DNA of 64,000 nt from Caenorhabditis remanei (GCF_010183535.1 NC_071331.1:24614001-24678000), one strand, 5' to 3'. Shown: positions 49,639 to 60,444, counted from the stretch's first letter. Made by a program: numbers and translations. Notes: generated by a model from the letters alone, not told the origin.

Positions 49639-50082
49639 CCCCCTTTCCAGGGAGATGCAACCTCTCCACCCCACCGCCACATGGCTAACCACTAACGCCT
49701 CCGGTATCCTGGATTGGGCGACTGCAGGACATCGAACGGATCGGAATAACTATTGTGTGGTGGTATAGAATTTGTAGATCTTTTTTTAAAGATAAAATCA
49801 TTGATTTTTAGGGAAACCGCGACGAAAAAATCATTCATGTCGCCTACCATATAGATTTGGGACAGCAATCCCAGAAATTGGAGCAAGTGGAGCATTTATC
49901 GGTGGCTGGGAATAATCCACAAAACAGATGTGTTAATCAGAACTCTAGAATTGTGTACTGCTATCCATCGTGTGCAAATACCACGTTGCAAGGATTGGTA
50001 AGTTGAAACACCGATTGAAAATTGGGTTTTTCACAAATTTCTTGACCGGGTCTAGTCTTTTGCAGTTGAAATTACGATTTTC

Positions 50083-50262
50083 AAATTCAGCGTGACAAGA
50101 CCTTTCAGAAAAGTATAATCATGCCGTGGTTCGCTCCCGAGTTGGGTCTCACCACGAAATAACTACAGTAATCCGAGAAATCGCGTCAAGACCCGAACCA
50201 CTCGAAACCCTATCATGTTTATACTTTTCTGAACCGCAAAAACACGCTGAATACGAAAATAA
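50083..50262. mobile_element. Palindromic MITE-like unit
   Basis: AATTCAGCGTGACAAGACC then TTCAGAAAAGTATAATCATG on the left. CATGTTTATACTTTTCTGAA then CCGCAAAAACACGCTGAAT on the right. Inner halves contain GTCTCACCACGAAA. It lies in intron 3 of copy 1. Confidence 0.65.
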
Positions 50263-50723
50263 TAATACAATTCAGTTTTAGTTAATATCTGCCGGGTTAC
50301 AGTCAATTTTCTTGAATAGAGAAAAAAATTTTAAATCCTAATTTTAATTCTTTTTTTTTGCGATTTTCAGGTGATCGACTCTGCTATAAAATCCAACGAA
50401 GCGACAACTGTTGCATTGGATATTCAGAAATCTACACACTTGGATTGGGCGATTACTGTGATGCAGGTAAGTGTGCTCCATTGAGAAAATGGGAAAAAAA
50501 GTAAAATTTGTTATTTTCTACAAATAGTTTCGATTTCTGCGTGTCGATACGGTTCAGAAAAGTATAATCATAGCCTATTTTTGAAGTTTCTCAAATATTG
50601 GGTCTCGCCACGAAAATCACAAATAATGAAACTACCCTAACTTGGTCAAATGTTGACAAAACTTCAAAAACTTAAAATATTCGAATTTAGCGTAAATAGG
50701 CGGTTTAAAAAAGTATATTCATG

Positions 50724-51181
50724 CGGGGTTTGAAGGGATAGGTGTGATATTTAAATTTTTAGATTCAGGAGGTCAAGGCGGTTCAGAAAAGTATAATCAT
50801 GGCATGTTTTGAAATTTTTGAAATTTTTACATTTTTAGGTCTCAACACGAGCAAAATACTACTATAACTCAGACAGTTTTGACTCTAACTAAAAAATTAT
50901 AAAATTTTTGAATTCAGGGGGTTGAGACGGTTCAAATAAGTATAATCATGCCCTATTTAAATTTTTCAGCTTTAGGCCCCTCCTAGGCGCCTTTTGGGCC
51001 TAAAACCCAATATTTTCCAATATATGTCATGATTATACTCATTCCAAGCGTCTTAACACGTAGAATCTGGAAAATTAAAGTAGAATAGCTAAAAACTCGA
51101 TTTAAGCTTATTATGACTAAAAAACCTTTTTTTTTATTTGAAAAAAAATGATTTTGACCCGAAAACCTTAAATTTTCTGAA
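50724..51181. repeat. Right arm of a 455-bp inverted repeat around copy 1 exons
   Basis: Reverse complement of the arm at 49184-49638, with only scattered differences. It lies in intron 4, so exons 2 to 4 of copy 1 sit in the loop, about 1.1 kb between the arms. Confidence 0.85.
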
Positions 51182-51716
51182 ACATGTCATAATTATACTT
51201 TTCTGAATCGCATTAGCACGCTGATCTCAAAAATCATAGTTTCAATCCGAATAGATTTCACCCCTGCCAGAAAATTCTCTAATTGTATCCAGGTAGACTA
51301 CAACGACCCGCACACCCGTATCAACGCAAGTGTCTTCGTCGGTCCAAACTCGTGGTGCAGTGTCTATATTGGAGTTAAGCCGAAGCTGGGATTTGACTGG
51401 TTGTATGAGATTCAGTTGGCAAAGATTTTACCATAAAAAATTTTAAGGGAAAACTTTTTAAATCAAAATCGCAAAAATAAATTTTTTGTTTGATATTCAA
51501 TTTTTTCAGTTAATTAACTAATTATTCGGTAATTATTATTATTTAATTGTTTTCCTAATAAAAATGATGTTTGATGTGTGTACCTTTTCGCATAGTTCAT
51601 TTCATTTCAGAGCAGCAGGAGCAGCAAAAAAAAAATGATAAGAAACAATTTTTACTCGCCTGATAACTTTAATTTTCTTTTCTCTGTCTAATTTTCTGCC
51701 TCTGTGAAACCGGAAA

Positions 51717-54329
51717 ATGACGATTCACACTAGTTTTCTGACGGTTATTGTGGTTTTCTTGGTGTTTTTGAACGGGAGTGATGGGAATATTGGTGAGTTT
51801 TTGGTATGGGGGGGGGGGGGGGGGATTTTGTTCAGGAAAGTTGAAATTTTGGGGTTATTAAGGGTTTTTAATAAGAAGTTTTTAAGAAAAAACACTTTAA
51901 AATGCATCAAAAGTTATTGAAAACTAAAATTCCGGTTATTTTGATGTAAAAATCAGATCAAGACAGTTTTTTCTCCATTTTTTGCAAATTTCCAACTTGA
52001 AAGGCGCAAATCTCAAAAGTAGGCTGAGCTATCGGAAAATTGTCAATCGCAAAAATATAGCCCTAGCTTATATCTACAAAACGAGATAAAAATATTTAAT
52101 TTTGTACGATACCGGTGTTCAGGACACTCCTTCAATGTTGGCTAATTTTTAGAAAATTCTCGAAAATTTGTGAATTTTTAAAGTGATACTGAAAACGCTC
52201 TTTTGACGTTGTTCTACTTAAAAAAGAGGTAATAATTAAAAATTGATAAAATAATTTCCAAAAATCCAGTTGTTTCATCATTTTTTGCACTGATCTCGAA
52301 ATAGTTAATTATCAACATAAAATTCACCACAGGAGCGTCAAAATTAATTTATCCTGAAAAACGTCATCATAATACATTTCTGTACCATCTTAACTTGCTC
52401 AATAGTGTTTTGAACAGTATTCCTACTGAAATTCAAAATTCAGACAGTTTTCGACCAAAAATGGAAAAATAAACTTTTTGTTTTTTAGTCATAATTTGTT
52501 CAATTTAAGTTTTTAGCAATTCTACTTAAATTTTTTAGATTCTACGTGTTTAGACGGTTCAAAAAAGTATAATCATGATATATTTTGGAATTATTTAGGT
52601 TTTAGGCCCAAAAAGTGTCTGGAGGGGTCCAAACCTGAAATTTTCAGAAGTATGCCATGATTATACTTTTCTGAACCGTCTTGTTCTCCTGAATCTAAAA
52701 ATCTTTGTTATTTTCCAAAAAACTCAAAAATTGAAAAGTTCCTGCAGGAAACTGTGACCTTAGCACCCCACCACCCAGTTGGCTTTCCACCAACGCCACC
52801 GGAATCCTGGATTGGGCGACTGCCGGACAACCGACAAATGGATCCAATTTTTGTGTTCAGGTAAGGTAATTAAATCTAATTAAGTAAAATAATTAATTAA
52901 GATTTTCAGGGTTCCCACGACGACCATACCTTCCACGTGGCGTATCACATCGATTTGGGAAGTACCCCTGGAGAAGAGGTCAAAAAATATGTAGATCACG
53001 ATTATCGATTGGGTTCATCACAGAATGGATGTGTGAATAATAACACAAGAATTGTGTATTGTTTTGCACTTTGTTTGAATGACACGTTGCAGAATATGGT
53101 GAGTTGGAAAAAACATTTTTTTTGAAATGTTTTTTGAAAAATGGCGTATCTTTTCCGCGTAACCATTAAAAACTGCTCACACAATTTTGGAATTTTCAGG
53201 TAATCGAGTCCGCGCTGAAATCCAACCAAGTCTCATTTGTAGCTCAAGACATCCAGAAAACTACACAACTCGATTGGGCGATTACAGTTATGCAGGTAAT
53301 TGGGTCATAATTTCTTGCAGTTTATTTATTTTGAGTTTTTAATTAAATTTTTGAAATCAGCGTGTCAAGACGGTTTGAATGAGTATAAATAAGACCGGCT
53401 TTGGAAAAATGGATTTTTTGGAAAAAAAATTTCAGTCAAACATTTTTTCTGAAAACCTGGTGTAACTTGGACAGGATAAATAATCTGGAATTGAAACTAT
53501 GATTTTTGGATTCAGCGCGTCAAAACGGTTTAGAAAAGTATAATCATGACATAGTTTTGACAATTTTTGGTTTTGGGCCAAAAAGTGTCTGGAGGGGACT
53601 AAAATTGAAATTTCAGAAAATAGGACATGATTATACTTTTATGAACCACAGAAACGCGCTGATTCCAGAAATATAATTTTTCTGAAGTTTGGAGCAAAAT
53701 TCATGGAGTTACAGTAGTTTCCGTGATTTCGTGGCGGGACCTAAATTTTTGAACATTTCAAAAATAAGGCATGTTTATCCTCATTCGAATCGTCTTGATG
53801 CGGAAATTCTAAAAATATAGATTTGATACAGTTTGGATCAAGTTCAATCCAGTTATGTCAGGTTAAATATTTTCAAAAAACAAGCATTTTCGCGTCGAGA
53901 CCCAAAATCACGAAAAATTCAAAAATTTTTCAAACCTAGGCATGATTATACTCATTCGAACCGTCTAAATTTACTGATTCTGAAAATATAAGTTTCATAT
54001 GTTTTGGATATTATCTGACTGAGATATGATATCTTTTTTGACTTCAGGATTTTCAAAAATTTTTGAAAATTTTCGAAAATCCATAACTTTCTCATTTTTC
54101 AACCGATTTTTTTGTATTTTGGCTTAAAATAATTGGAATTACTTGAACTTGTTAGAAAAATAATTTCCCTCTTTATTTTCAGGTAGACTACAACGACCCG
54201 AACACTCATCTGAATGCAAGTGCCTTCCTGGTCGCAGACGCCTACTGTAGTGTCTATATTGGAATTAAGCCTAAGTTAGGGTTTGATTATTTGTATGAGA
54301 TTCAGTTGGGCAAGATTTTGAAGGATTAA
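51717..54329 (+). CDS. Secreted Cys-containing protein, copy 2 (family not recognised)
   Basis: Exons: 51717-51792, 52748-52860, 52910-53098, 53200-53295, 54183-54329; all in phase, 206 residues. Residues 1-24 form a signal peptide (SFLTVIVVFLVFLNGSDG). The mature part has six cysteines (NCDLS, NFCVQ, NGCVN, YCFALC, YCSVY), probably disulfide-bonded, and several N-glycosylation sites (NAT, NGS, NNT, NAS). Two conserved blocks are shared with copy 1: ILDWATAG and LDWAITVMQVDYNDP. The C-terminus KPKLGFDYLYEIQLGKIL is also shared. Exon-intron structure is identical to copy 1, so this is a tandem duplication. No known domain is recognised. The polyadenylation signal at 54343 lies just before the stop of the converging 7TM gene. 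Confidence 0.8.
51808..51824 (+). repeat. Homopolymer of 17 guanines in intron 1 of copy 2
   Basis: An uninterrupted run of 17 G only 16 bases after the first exon. It is transcribed in the sense direction, so a quadruplex in the pre-mRNA or the coding strand is possible (inference). Confidence 0.95.
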
Positions 54330-54369
54330 TTGGAATAATTAAAATAAATAACTTTATAATCATGATCAA

Positions 54370-55967
54370 TTACTGAAAAACACTGAGAGTTGATAGCGTT
54401 GGCGTTTTGTAATCCGACACCCTCTCCTGGAATTGTGAAATTGAAGTGAATAAAAATAAGGGAACCAATATTTCAGGGAGGAATGATGCCATGCTGATAG
54501 TGATATCATATGGATAGTCATTGAAGCGCGAGGAGAGCGGTTGGTAGAGTTTATGATCGTAGAGAGCGTGGAGGGTCTGCAGAAAGCAAAAATTTTGTGG
54601 TTTTCAGCAGAAATGAATATGATATTTGAAATCAGCGCGTTTTTGCGGTTTAGAAAAGTATAATCATGCCCTGTTTCGTGTCAAGTTGGGTCTCACCTCG
54701 AAAACTACAGTAACCCAAAATTTCCAATTTCTGTGGTGGGAGCAAACCCTGGCATGATTATACTTTTCTGAACCGCAAAAACACGCTGATTCTGAATATT
54801 ATACTCTTATTATCTAAAAATCCGCCCTTCCCAACTTACAGTCTGAATAGCCATGATAAGGATAATAAGCAATGCGGTGTTCCTCTCTCCAGGGATATCC
54901 TTAAACTTTACTTGATGCTTTGGCACTTTTTTGTAGTGATAGAAGAATATGATGAACACGATAATAGTGAAAATTGGGAAGAGATACGGGATCTGGAATA
55001 AATAAAAAATTTGAAAATCCGACAAAGTTACAGCGATTTGAAGTTGGTGGCCTAGAAAACCAAAAAATCGAAAAGTTAGGCCATGAGTCATGAATATACT
55101 TTTTTGAAAGCTCTCAACACGACAAATCTAACTGTGCACATTTCACATCTCCTGTGCCAAATCCGACAAAGTTACAGCGATTTGAAGTTAGTGGCCTAGA
55201 AAACCACATTTTTGAAAAGCTAGGCCATGTGCTATTATTATATTTTATTGAAAGCTCTCAACGTTACAAATCTAACTGTGCAAGTTTTACAGTTCCTGTG
55301 TCAAATCTAACCGAATTACAGCGATTTGAAGTTGGTGGCCTAAAAACCCAAAAAAATCGAAAAGTTAGGCCATGACTCATGATTATACTTTTTTGAAAGC
55401 TCTCATCTTGGTGAATTTCTATTTTCCCGTCACCAAACTCACTTTCATGGCCACAAAGTGTCCAACACAGTCATCCATCCTGACATCCACCCAACCATGT
55501 TCCAAAAACATGTCCCGTTGCAATTTTCCCAACTTAATCTGAAACATTGCAAGTGCAATAGAGCAGAAAAACCAGGAAGTCAGAAGGAACGCCAAAAACT
55601 GCGAAAAAATGTGATCACTGATTCTGGCATAGCTGAAATCCATGAATCGATGAATCGCGATGAGCAGCATCATTCCGGATTGGAAATTCCAGAAAGTGTG
55701 ATCTACGTATAAATTCAATAAATTGAGAATCGTCTGGTCACAATATGAACACCACGAGATTATAGTGCAGAAGGTGAACGTGGAGCGAAGGATATTTCCG
55801 AAGCAGAGGACAGCGACCATTATGAAAAACGGATTGTAGCATTGGAGAACCAGCACGGCGATACAGTAGAACACTGAGAAGATCGTGTCGAGACCCTGAA
55901 GGCCGCCAAAGAGATAGATACGCAGATGGGAGTCATAGGTGCTGGTGATGTTTATATGTGTTGGCAT
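54370..55967 (-). CDS. Seven-transmembrane receptor-like protein
   Basis: Minus-strand exons: 55967-55443, 54992-54840, 54576-54370; in phase, 294 residues. The N-terminus MPTHINITSTYDSHLR is polar with a possible glycosylation site (NIT) and would be extracellular. Hydrophobic segments follow: IFSVFYCIAVLVLQCY, FFIMVAVLCFGNI, a long stretch around MMLLIAIHRFMDF, FLAFLLTSWFFCSIALAMF, IFTIIVFIIFFYHY, NTALLIILIMAIQT and LVPLFLFTSI. AIHRFMDF after the third segment resembles the DRY/HRF position of rhodopsin-like worm receptors. Probably a chemoreceptor-type GPCR; the class is not assigned. It converges with the secreted-protein gene with 40 bp between stops. Confidence 0.75.
54622..54802. mobile_element. 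Palindromic MITE-like unit, well preserved
   Basis: The left end is AAATCAGCGCGTTTTTGCGG followed by TTTAGAAAAGTATAATCATG. The right end is CATGATTATACTTTTCTGAA then CCGCAAAAACACGCTGATT. The inner halves are GTTGGGTCTCACC and GGTGGGAGC. About 180 bp, in intron 2 of the minus-strand 7TM gene. This is a good reference copy for the family. Confidence 0.7.
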
Positions 55968-56906
55968 TTCCTGGAAAAGAATGGGTATGGAGAGGAAAAT
56001 GGAAAGAATATTTGAAATCGGCCTAAAATTTTAAGGCTGCTCGAGCGAATCACGAGGTTTTCTTGAAAAAAACTGAAAACCTGAATGAAGAAAAGAGCGA
56101 AGAGAATGATGAAGGACTTCGAGTTCCACTATAATTTGAGCTTGGCATTTCCCCTTATTTTTCAATATTGGAAAATAATTATATAGAAATGGGAAAAAGG
56201 CGACTGACTAAGATGATTTTAGGTGTAGGATTTTGGATAACAAAACGAAAAAAAGAGGAGAGAATATGAGAAATTTAGTTCCGGAACATGGGCGATGACA
56301 CCCATTTTCAAAGACATTAAAGCGGACACCGGTATTCCAAAAATTGAAATTTTTTGATATGGGTCGACTCAGAATTTTGTGGAAAAGCGGAAAGTCTCTT
56401 GGAGCCAGGACCGAAAATCTGTCTGTAACAAGTTATAAGGCCTCAAAGTGTCAAAAAAGACTCTCTCGCATGGAATTTTTCACTATATTTCCACGGAAAA
56501 TTCACATCTTTCCTCTGCACGGCGAGAGAATTTTACGTGGAAATATAGTGAAAAACTCCCGAAATCGACCCGTTTTTTTGAATAGTCAACTCAAATCTGT
56601 ATCTCATAATCATGAATTTAATTCAGACCGCAGTCCTCCGACTAACCGAACAATTTTTAAAAAAAAACATGAAATATTTTTTATTTTCAAAAAGTGATTT
56701 TTTTTTAATATGATAATCCCTCAATCGAAATTTTGACCTGAAAAAATGCATTTCCTTCGAAATTTCAATCAAAATCGTATTTTTCTTGAAAAAATAATAT
56801 TACTCTCAAAAATTGAAATTCAAATTACCGCGATTTTGAATTGGGGTCCCTAGGCCGCCGGCCGTGTACTCCTCTCGGAGGAGCGTGAAGAAGGAGTTTC
56901 GAGATG
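55968..56906. other. Intergenic; dispersed repeat and hairpin
   Basis: The stretch at about 56325-56410 (GGTATTCCAAAAATTGA, CTCAGAATTTTG, TCTTGGAGCCAGGACC) is related to a segment at about 17365-17480, inverted, inside a gcy-37 intron. A hairpin at about 56470-56555 pairs TTTTTCACTATATTTCCACG with CGTGGAAATATAGTGAAAAA around a short loop. The open frame 56344-56697 runs through these repeats and is not supported. Confidence 0.5.
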
Positions 56907-58066
56907 GAAAGTTTTGAAAAAGAAAGAATTCTGTTTTTGATACTTTTTATGAAATTTCTGATATATTCTAACCCGGGAGTATTCAATCCCGCGTCTACCG
57001 TGAGTAAGCACAGCCCATAAGTAAGACTACTCGCAGCGTAACTGACCGAGTCTTACAGGATCCGACACAAGAAAGAATGGTGGGGGAAGTCATAAAGAAA
57101 AGAAAGAATTCTGTTTTTTGATACTTTTTATGAAATTTCTGATATATTCTAACCCGGGAGTATTCAATCCCGCGTCTACCGTGAGTAAGCACAGCCCATA
57201 AGTAAGACTACTCGCAGCGTAACTGACCGAGTCTTACAGGATCCGACACAAGAAAGAATGGTGGGGGAAGTCATAAAGAAAAGAAAGAATTCTGTTTTTT
57301 GATACTTTTTATGAAATTTCTGATATATTCTAACCCGGGAGGATTCAATCCCGCGTCTACCGTGAGTAAGCACAGCCCATAGGTAAGACTACTCGCAGCG
57401 TAACTGACCGAGTCTTACAGGATCCGACACAAGAAAGAATGGTGGGGGAAGTCATAAAGAAACGAAAGAGTTCTGTTTTTTGATACTTTTTATGAAATTT
57501 CTGATATATTCTAACCCGGGAGTATTCAATCCCGCGTCTACCGTGAGTAAGCACAGCCCATAGGTAAGACTACTCGCAGCGTAACTGACCGAGTCTTACA
57601 GGATCCGACACAAGAAAGAATGGTGGGGGAAGTCATAAAGAAAAGAAAGAATTCTGTTTTTTGATACTTTTTATGAAATTTCTGATATATTCTAACCCGG
57701 GAGGATTCAATCCCGCGTCTACCGTGAGTAAGCACAGCCCATAGGTAAGACTACTCGCAGCGTAACTGACCGAGTCTTACAGGATCCGACACAAGAAAGA
57801 ATGGTGGGGGAAGTCATAAAGAAAAGAAAGAATTCTGTTTTTTGATACTTTTTATGAAATTTCTGATATATTCTAACCCGGGAGGATTCAATCCCGCGTC
57901 TACCGTGAGTAAGCACAGCCCATAGGTAAGACTACTCGCAGCGTAACTGACCGAGTCTTACAGGATCCGACACAAGAAAGAATGGTGGGGGAAGTCATAA
58001 AGAAACGAAAGAGTTCTGTTTTTTGATACTTTTTATGAAATTTCTGATATATTCTAACCCGGGAGG
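56907..58066. repeat. Tandem array of a 181-bp unit, about 6.4 copies
   Basis: Identical phrases recur every 181 bp, for example CTAACCCGGGAG followed by TATTCAATCCCGCGTCTACC, then GGATCCGACACAAGAAAGAA. Copies differ by only one to three bases (GAGTATTC or GAGGATTC; AAAAGAAAGAATTC or AAACGAAAGAGTTC). A 65-residue minus-strand frame repeats with each unit and is an artefact. About 1.3 copies of the same unit occur inverted at 59930-60193. The array is the outer part of the left arm of the 57-60 kb palindrome. Confidence 0.95.
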
Positions 58067-58086
58067 AAGGACCCATCGTTACTCAC

Positions 58087-58170
58087 GTTATTCCTTTGTC
58101 CATCCCATTTGTTGAACAGTTTTTGTTTTGCAGCCGTGTACTGTCCTGGGGGCGTTGTGGTGCTTCTCGA
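58087..58170 (-). pseudogene. Exon-like segment in left palindrome arm, acceptor damaged
   Basis: An 84-bp open segment, 28 codons, reading SRSTTTPPGQYTAAKQKLF then NKWDGQRNN, with donor GTGAGTAAC. The mirror copy at 59810-59893 has acceptor TTTCCAG. In this copy the corresponding bases are TTTCCCG, so the splice acceptor is lost. Confidence 0.5.
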
Positions 58171-58989
58171 CGGGAAACTAAAATATAAGTATGTGAATTT
58201 GAAAAGCTCGCATGAGAGAGAAAGTAAAAGGGGTATAGGGAACAAAGGTAGATCAAATGCAATTAAAACTAAGAGAGCTCAAAAAAAGAGGACTGCTCGG
58301 TGTTGGAGTGAGAGGGACAACTGACTGTATTCCACAAGTCTGACCTCATTAGAACTAGGGGGCGTGTCTTATTCGCCATCACCTATTAGATTTCCCAGAA
58401 CGATAAGTGACAGGTGTGAGTGTTTGTGGCTGAAAATAACAAAAGGAACACGGCGGGACTACTTCCTCACATTCATAATTATGATCCAAGCTCACACCCT
58501 CCATTCAAACATCTAACAACTACTGCGAATACTGTTTTCTGGGAAATTTATCGTCATTACTTGGTTGCTCATTTCAAACTTTGACATCTCTTGAACAAAT
58601 TGTTCTAATCTCCTAATATGAACTTGAAGCTCAATTCACTATATTATCAGTCATTAAAATTGGGGATTTCGGAAAAAACCATATCAATCATCCTCGCAAC
58701 TTGGAACCTGATCAAATTTCTCTATGAGAATCTTGAACGGTCAAGATGTGAACGTGGAGGTCAACAATTACAAACGTGAAGATACCGGCCTGTGTTCTTA
58801 TTGGTGTTTTCTGCCACAAACACTCACACCTGTCACTTATCTTCCTGAGAAATCTAATAGGTGATGGCGAATAAGACACGCCCCCTAGTTCTTATGAGGT
58901 CAGACTGGTGGAATACAGTCGTCAGTTGTCCCTTTCACTCCAACACCGAGCAGTCCTCTTTTTTTTGAGCTCTCTTAGTTTTAACTGCA

Positions 58990-59673
58990 TTTAATTTAAT
59001 TTAATTTATTGACTAAAAAAATAATCAATGCTATACACTAGAGACCTGATCAAGCCCCTCACGAGGCGACAGACCAGGTAGGAGTGGGGGGAACAAATAA
59101 AAAATAAAAAATTGAGAATCATAATGGCAAGATAGGATTGGGGTAAGGATTATAAAACCGAGCTGTGAAAGTGGTAGTGGAAGAATTTCGAGAAGGATAA
59201 ATTAAATTAAAGTGACAGACCGTTAAAATGGGAGAGGCGGGTGAGTGAGCAATATAATACATGGGGGTGGGAGAGAGAGAGAGAGTTCAAACTTATAATC
59301 GATTAATGGATTGTTCAAGAAGGGAGATAAATTTACCGGGGGAGAGAAATTCAGGGCAATTAGATGTGATGGAATTCCAGATGGGGACAGTGGAGGAGAA
59401 GAAATCATTTACTTGTGGTCTAATACAAATGAGGGTCATGGGTCGTCGGTTAGAGTTAGACAGTCTGACTTAAGAGTGGATTTCAGGAAAGAAAGTGGCG
59501 CCGCAAATTATTTTATAGAGGAGCATTAATTGAGATTTAAGACGACGGTGACGGAGGGAGTATAAATCAAGAATCTCAAGACGGTTTAGATAGGAAGTAT
59601 AGCGAACGTTACATCTCTGAAGAACTTTCCTGGTGAAAGATCGGAGAGGTTTTTCTAGTTTATGAGAGAGGAG
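58990..59673 (-). mobile_element. 5'-truncated LINE (CR1/Jockey-like 3' end)
   Basis: On the minus strand a reading at about 59640-59475 gives LQRCNVRYTSYLNRLEIL, then LYSLRHRRLKSQLMLLYKII followed by CGATFFPEIHS and a stop. A second frame nearby gives RRPMTLICIRPQVNDFF...WNSIT. These match the C-terminal end of CR1/Jockey-type reverse transcriptases (RR..L..LYKI; R.....FF......WN). The 3' end is a TAAATTAAATTAAATT tail at 58990-59010. The flanks share AGTCCTC...TTAGTTTTAACTGCA at 58952-58989 and 59674-59709, a 36-38 bp target duplication. Degenerate and inactive. Confidence 0.75.
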
Positions 59674-59809
59674 AGTCCTCTTTTTTGAGCTCTCTTAGTT
59701 TTAATTGCAGTTGATCTACCTTTGTTCCCTATACCCCTTTTACTTTCTCTCTCAAGTTACCTCTTCATGCGAGCTTTTCAAATTCACATACTTATATTTT
59801 AGTTTCCAG

Positions 59810-59893
59810 TCGAGAAGCACCACAACGCCCCCAGGACAGTACACGGCTGCAGAACAAAAACTGTTCAACAAATGGGATGGACAAAGGAATAAC
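59810..59893 (+). other. Exon-like segment in right palindrome arm
   Basis: 84 bp between TTAGTTTCCAG and GTGAGTAAC, open in phase 0: SRSTTTPPGQYTAAEQKLF then NKWDGQRNN. It could be spliced in phase to the exon starting at 60445 (DENND4-like fragment). Because it also occurs in the left arm, and a relative occurs at 3517-3594, it more probably belongs to the mobile element than to a host gene. Confidence 0.45.
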
Positions 59894-60229
59894 GTGAGTA
59901 ACGATGGGTCCTTCCTCCCGGGTTAGAATATATCAGAAATTTCATAAAAAGTATCAAAAAACAGAACTCTTTCGTTTCTTTATGACTTTCCCCATCACTC
60001 TTTCTTGTGTCGGATCCTGTAAGACTCGGTCAGTTACGCTGCGAGTAGTCTTACCTATGGGCTGTGTTTACTCACGGTAGACGCGGGATTGAATACTCCC
60101 GGGTTGGAATATATCAGAAATTTCATAAAAAGTATCAAAAAATAGAATTCTTTCGTTTCTTTATGACTTCCCCCACCATTCTTTCTTGTGTCGTATGTGA
60201 TGTGTATATGGAGGCGCTTTGGGCGCTGA

Positions 60230-60345
60230 AAGAATTCAAAGTGTGCGAAAATGCGACGAGAGAGTGTGTGTTTGCGTCTCTTCATTTCGCACACTCTCTC
60301 TCGCCGCATTTTCGAATTTCTCTTAGAAATGCGAGGCGCTCAACG
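60230..60345. repeat. Hairpin of GTGTGCGAAAATGCG and its complement
   Basis: GTGTGCGAAAATGCGACGAG and AGAGTGTGTG face CACACTCTCTCTCGCCGCAT then TTTCG, about 115 bp in all. The flanks GAGGCGCTTTGGGCGC and GAGGCGCTCAACGCC belong to the dispersed GGCGC family. Confidence 0.55.
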
Positions 60346-60444
60346 CCACCCGGGCGCATACCTGAAAAATTCCTTAAAAATTGAGCGGAAAAAGTTAGCC
60401 TCAGCAATCCTTTTCTTTAAAATCTTCAGTTTCTCTATTTTCAG

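Larger units (their letters stand above)
49058..51436 (+). pseudogene. Secreted Cys-containing protein, copy 1, with a 1-bp frameshift
   Basis: Exons matching the copy downstream: 49058-49127, 49651-49762, 49812-49997, 50371-50466, 51293-51436. The N-terminus is a signal peptide (FKIIILVTVGILVIGG). Exon 2 aligns with exon 2 of copy 2 but is one base short just after ACCCCACCGCC (about 49679). Reading on from there hits TAA within three codons; past the gap the frame again gives ASGILDWATAG. Later exons are intact: HVAYHIDLG, NQNSRIVYC, THLDWAITVMQ, VDYNDP, IGVKPKLGFDWLYEIQL. Intact length would be about 202 residues. It is either a recent pseudogene or a base lost in assembly. The family is not recognised. 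A polyadenylation signal AATAAA lies at 51476. Confidence 0.65.
56907..60193. mobile_element. Large palindromic element with LINE insertion
   Basis: Left arm 56907-58440: 181-bp units, an exon-like segment (58087-58170, minus), a GAGCAGTCCTCTTTTTTTGAGC block inverted, and GATAAGTGACAGGTGTGAG. The right arm runs in mirror order from about 58808 to 60193: the same GTGAG block, the GAGCAGTCCTC block (about 58950), then after the LINE the same exon-like segment (59810-59893, plus) and 1.3 181-bp units. The centre is about 370 bp (58440-58808). A related but shorter element lies at about 3.06-3.6 kb. The left array has expanded, or the right has shrunk, since the arms formed. Confidence 0.75.

Noticed and set aside
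56995..57916. Five identical 65-residue minus-strand frames (MLTHGRRGIE...)
   Set aside because: One frame per 181-bp tandem unit, with a mirrored copy at 60064; it tracks the repeat and not a gene.
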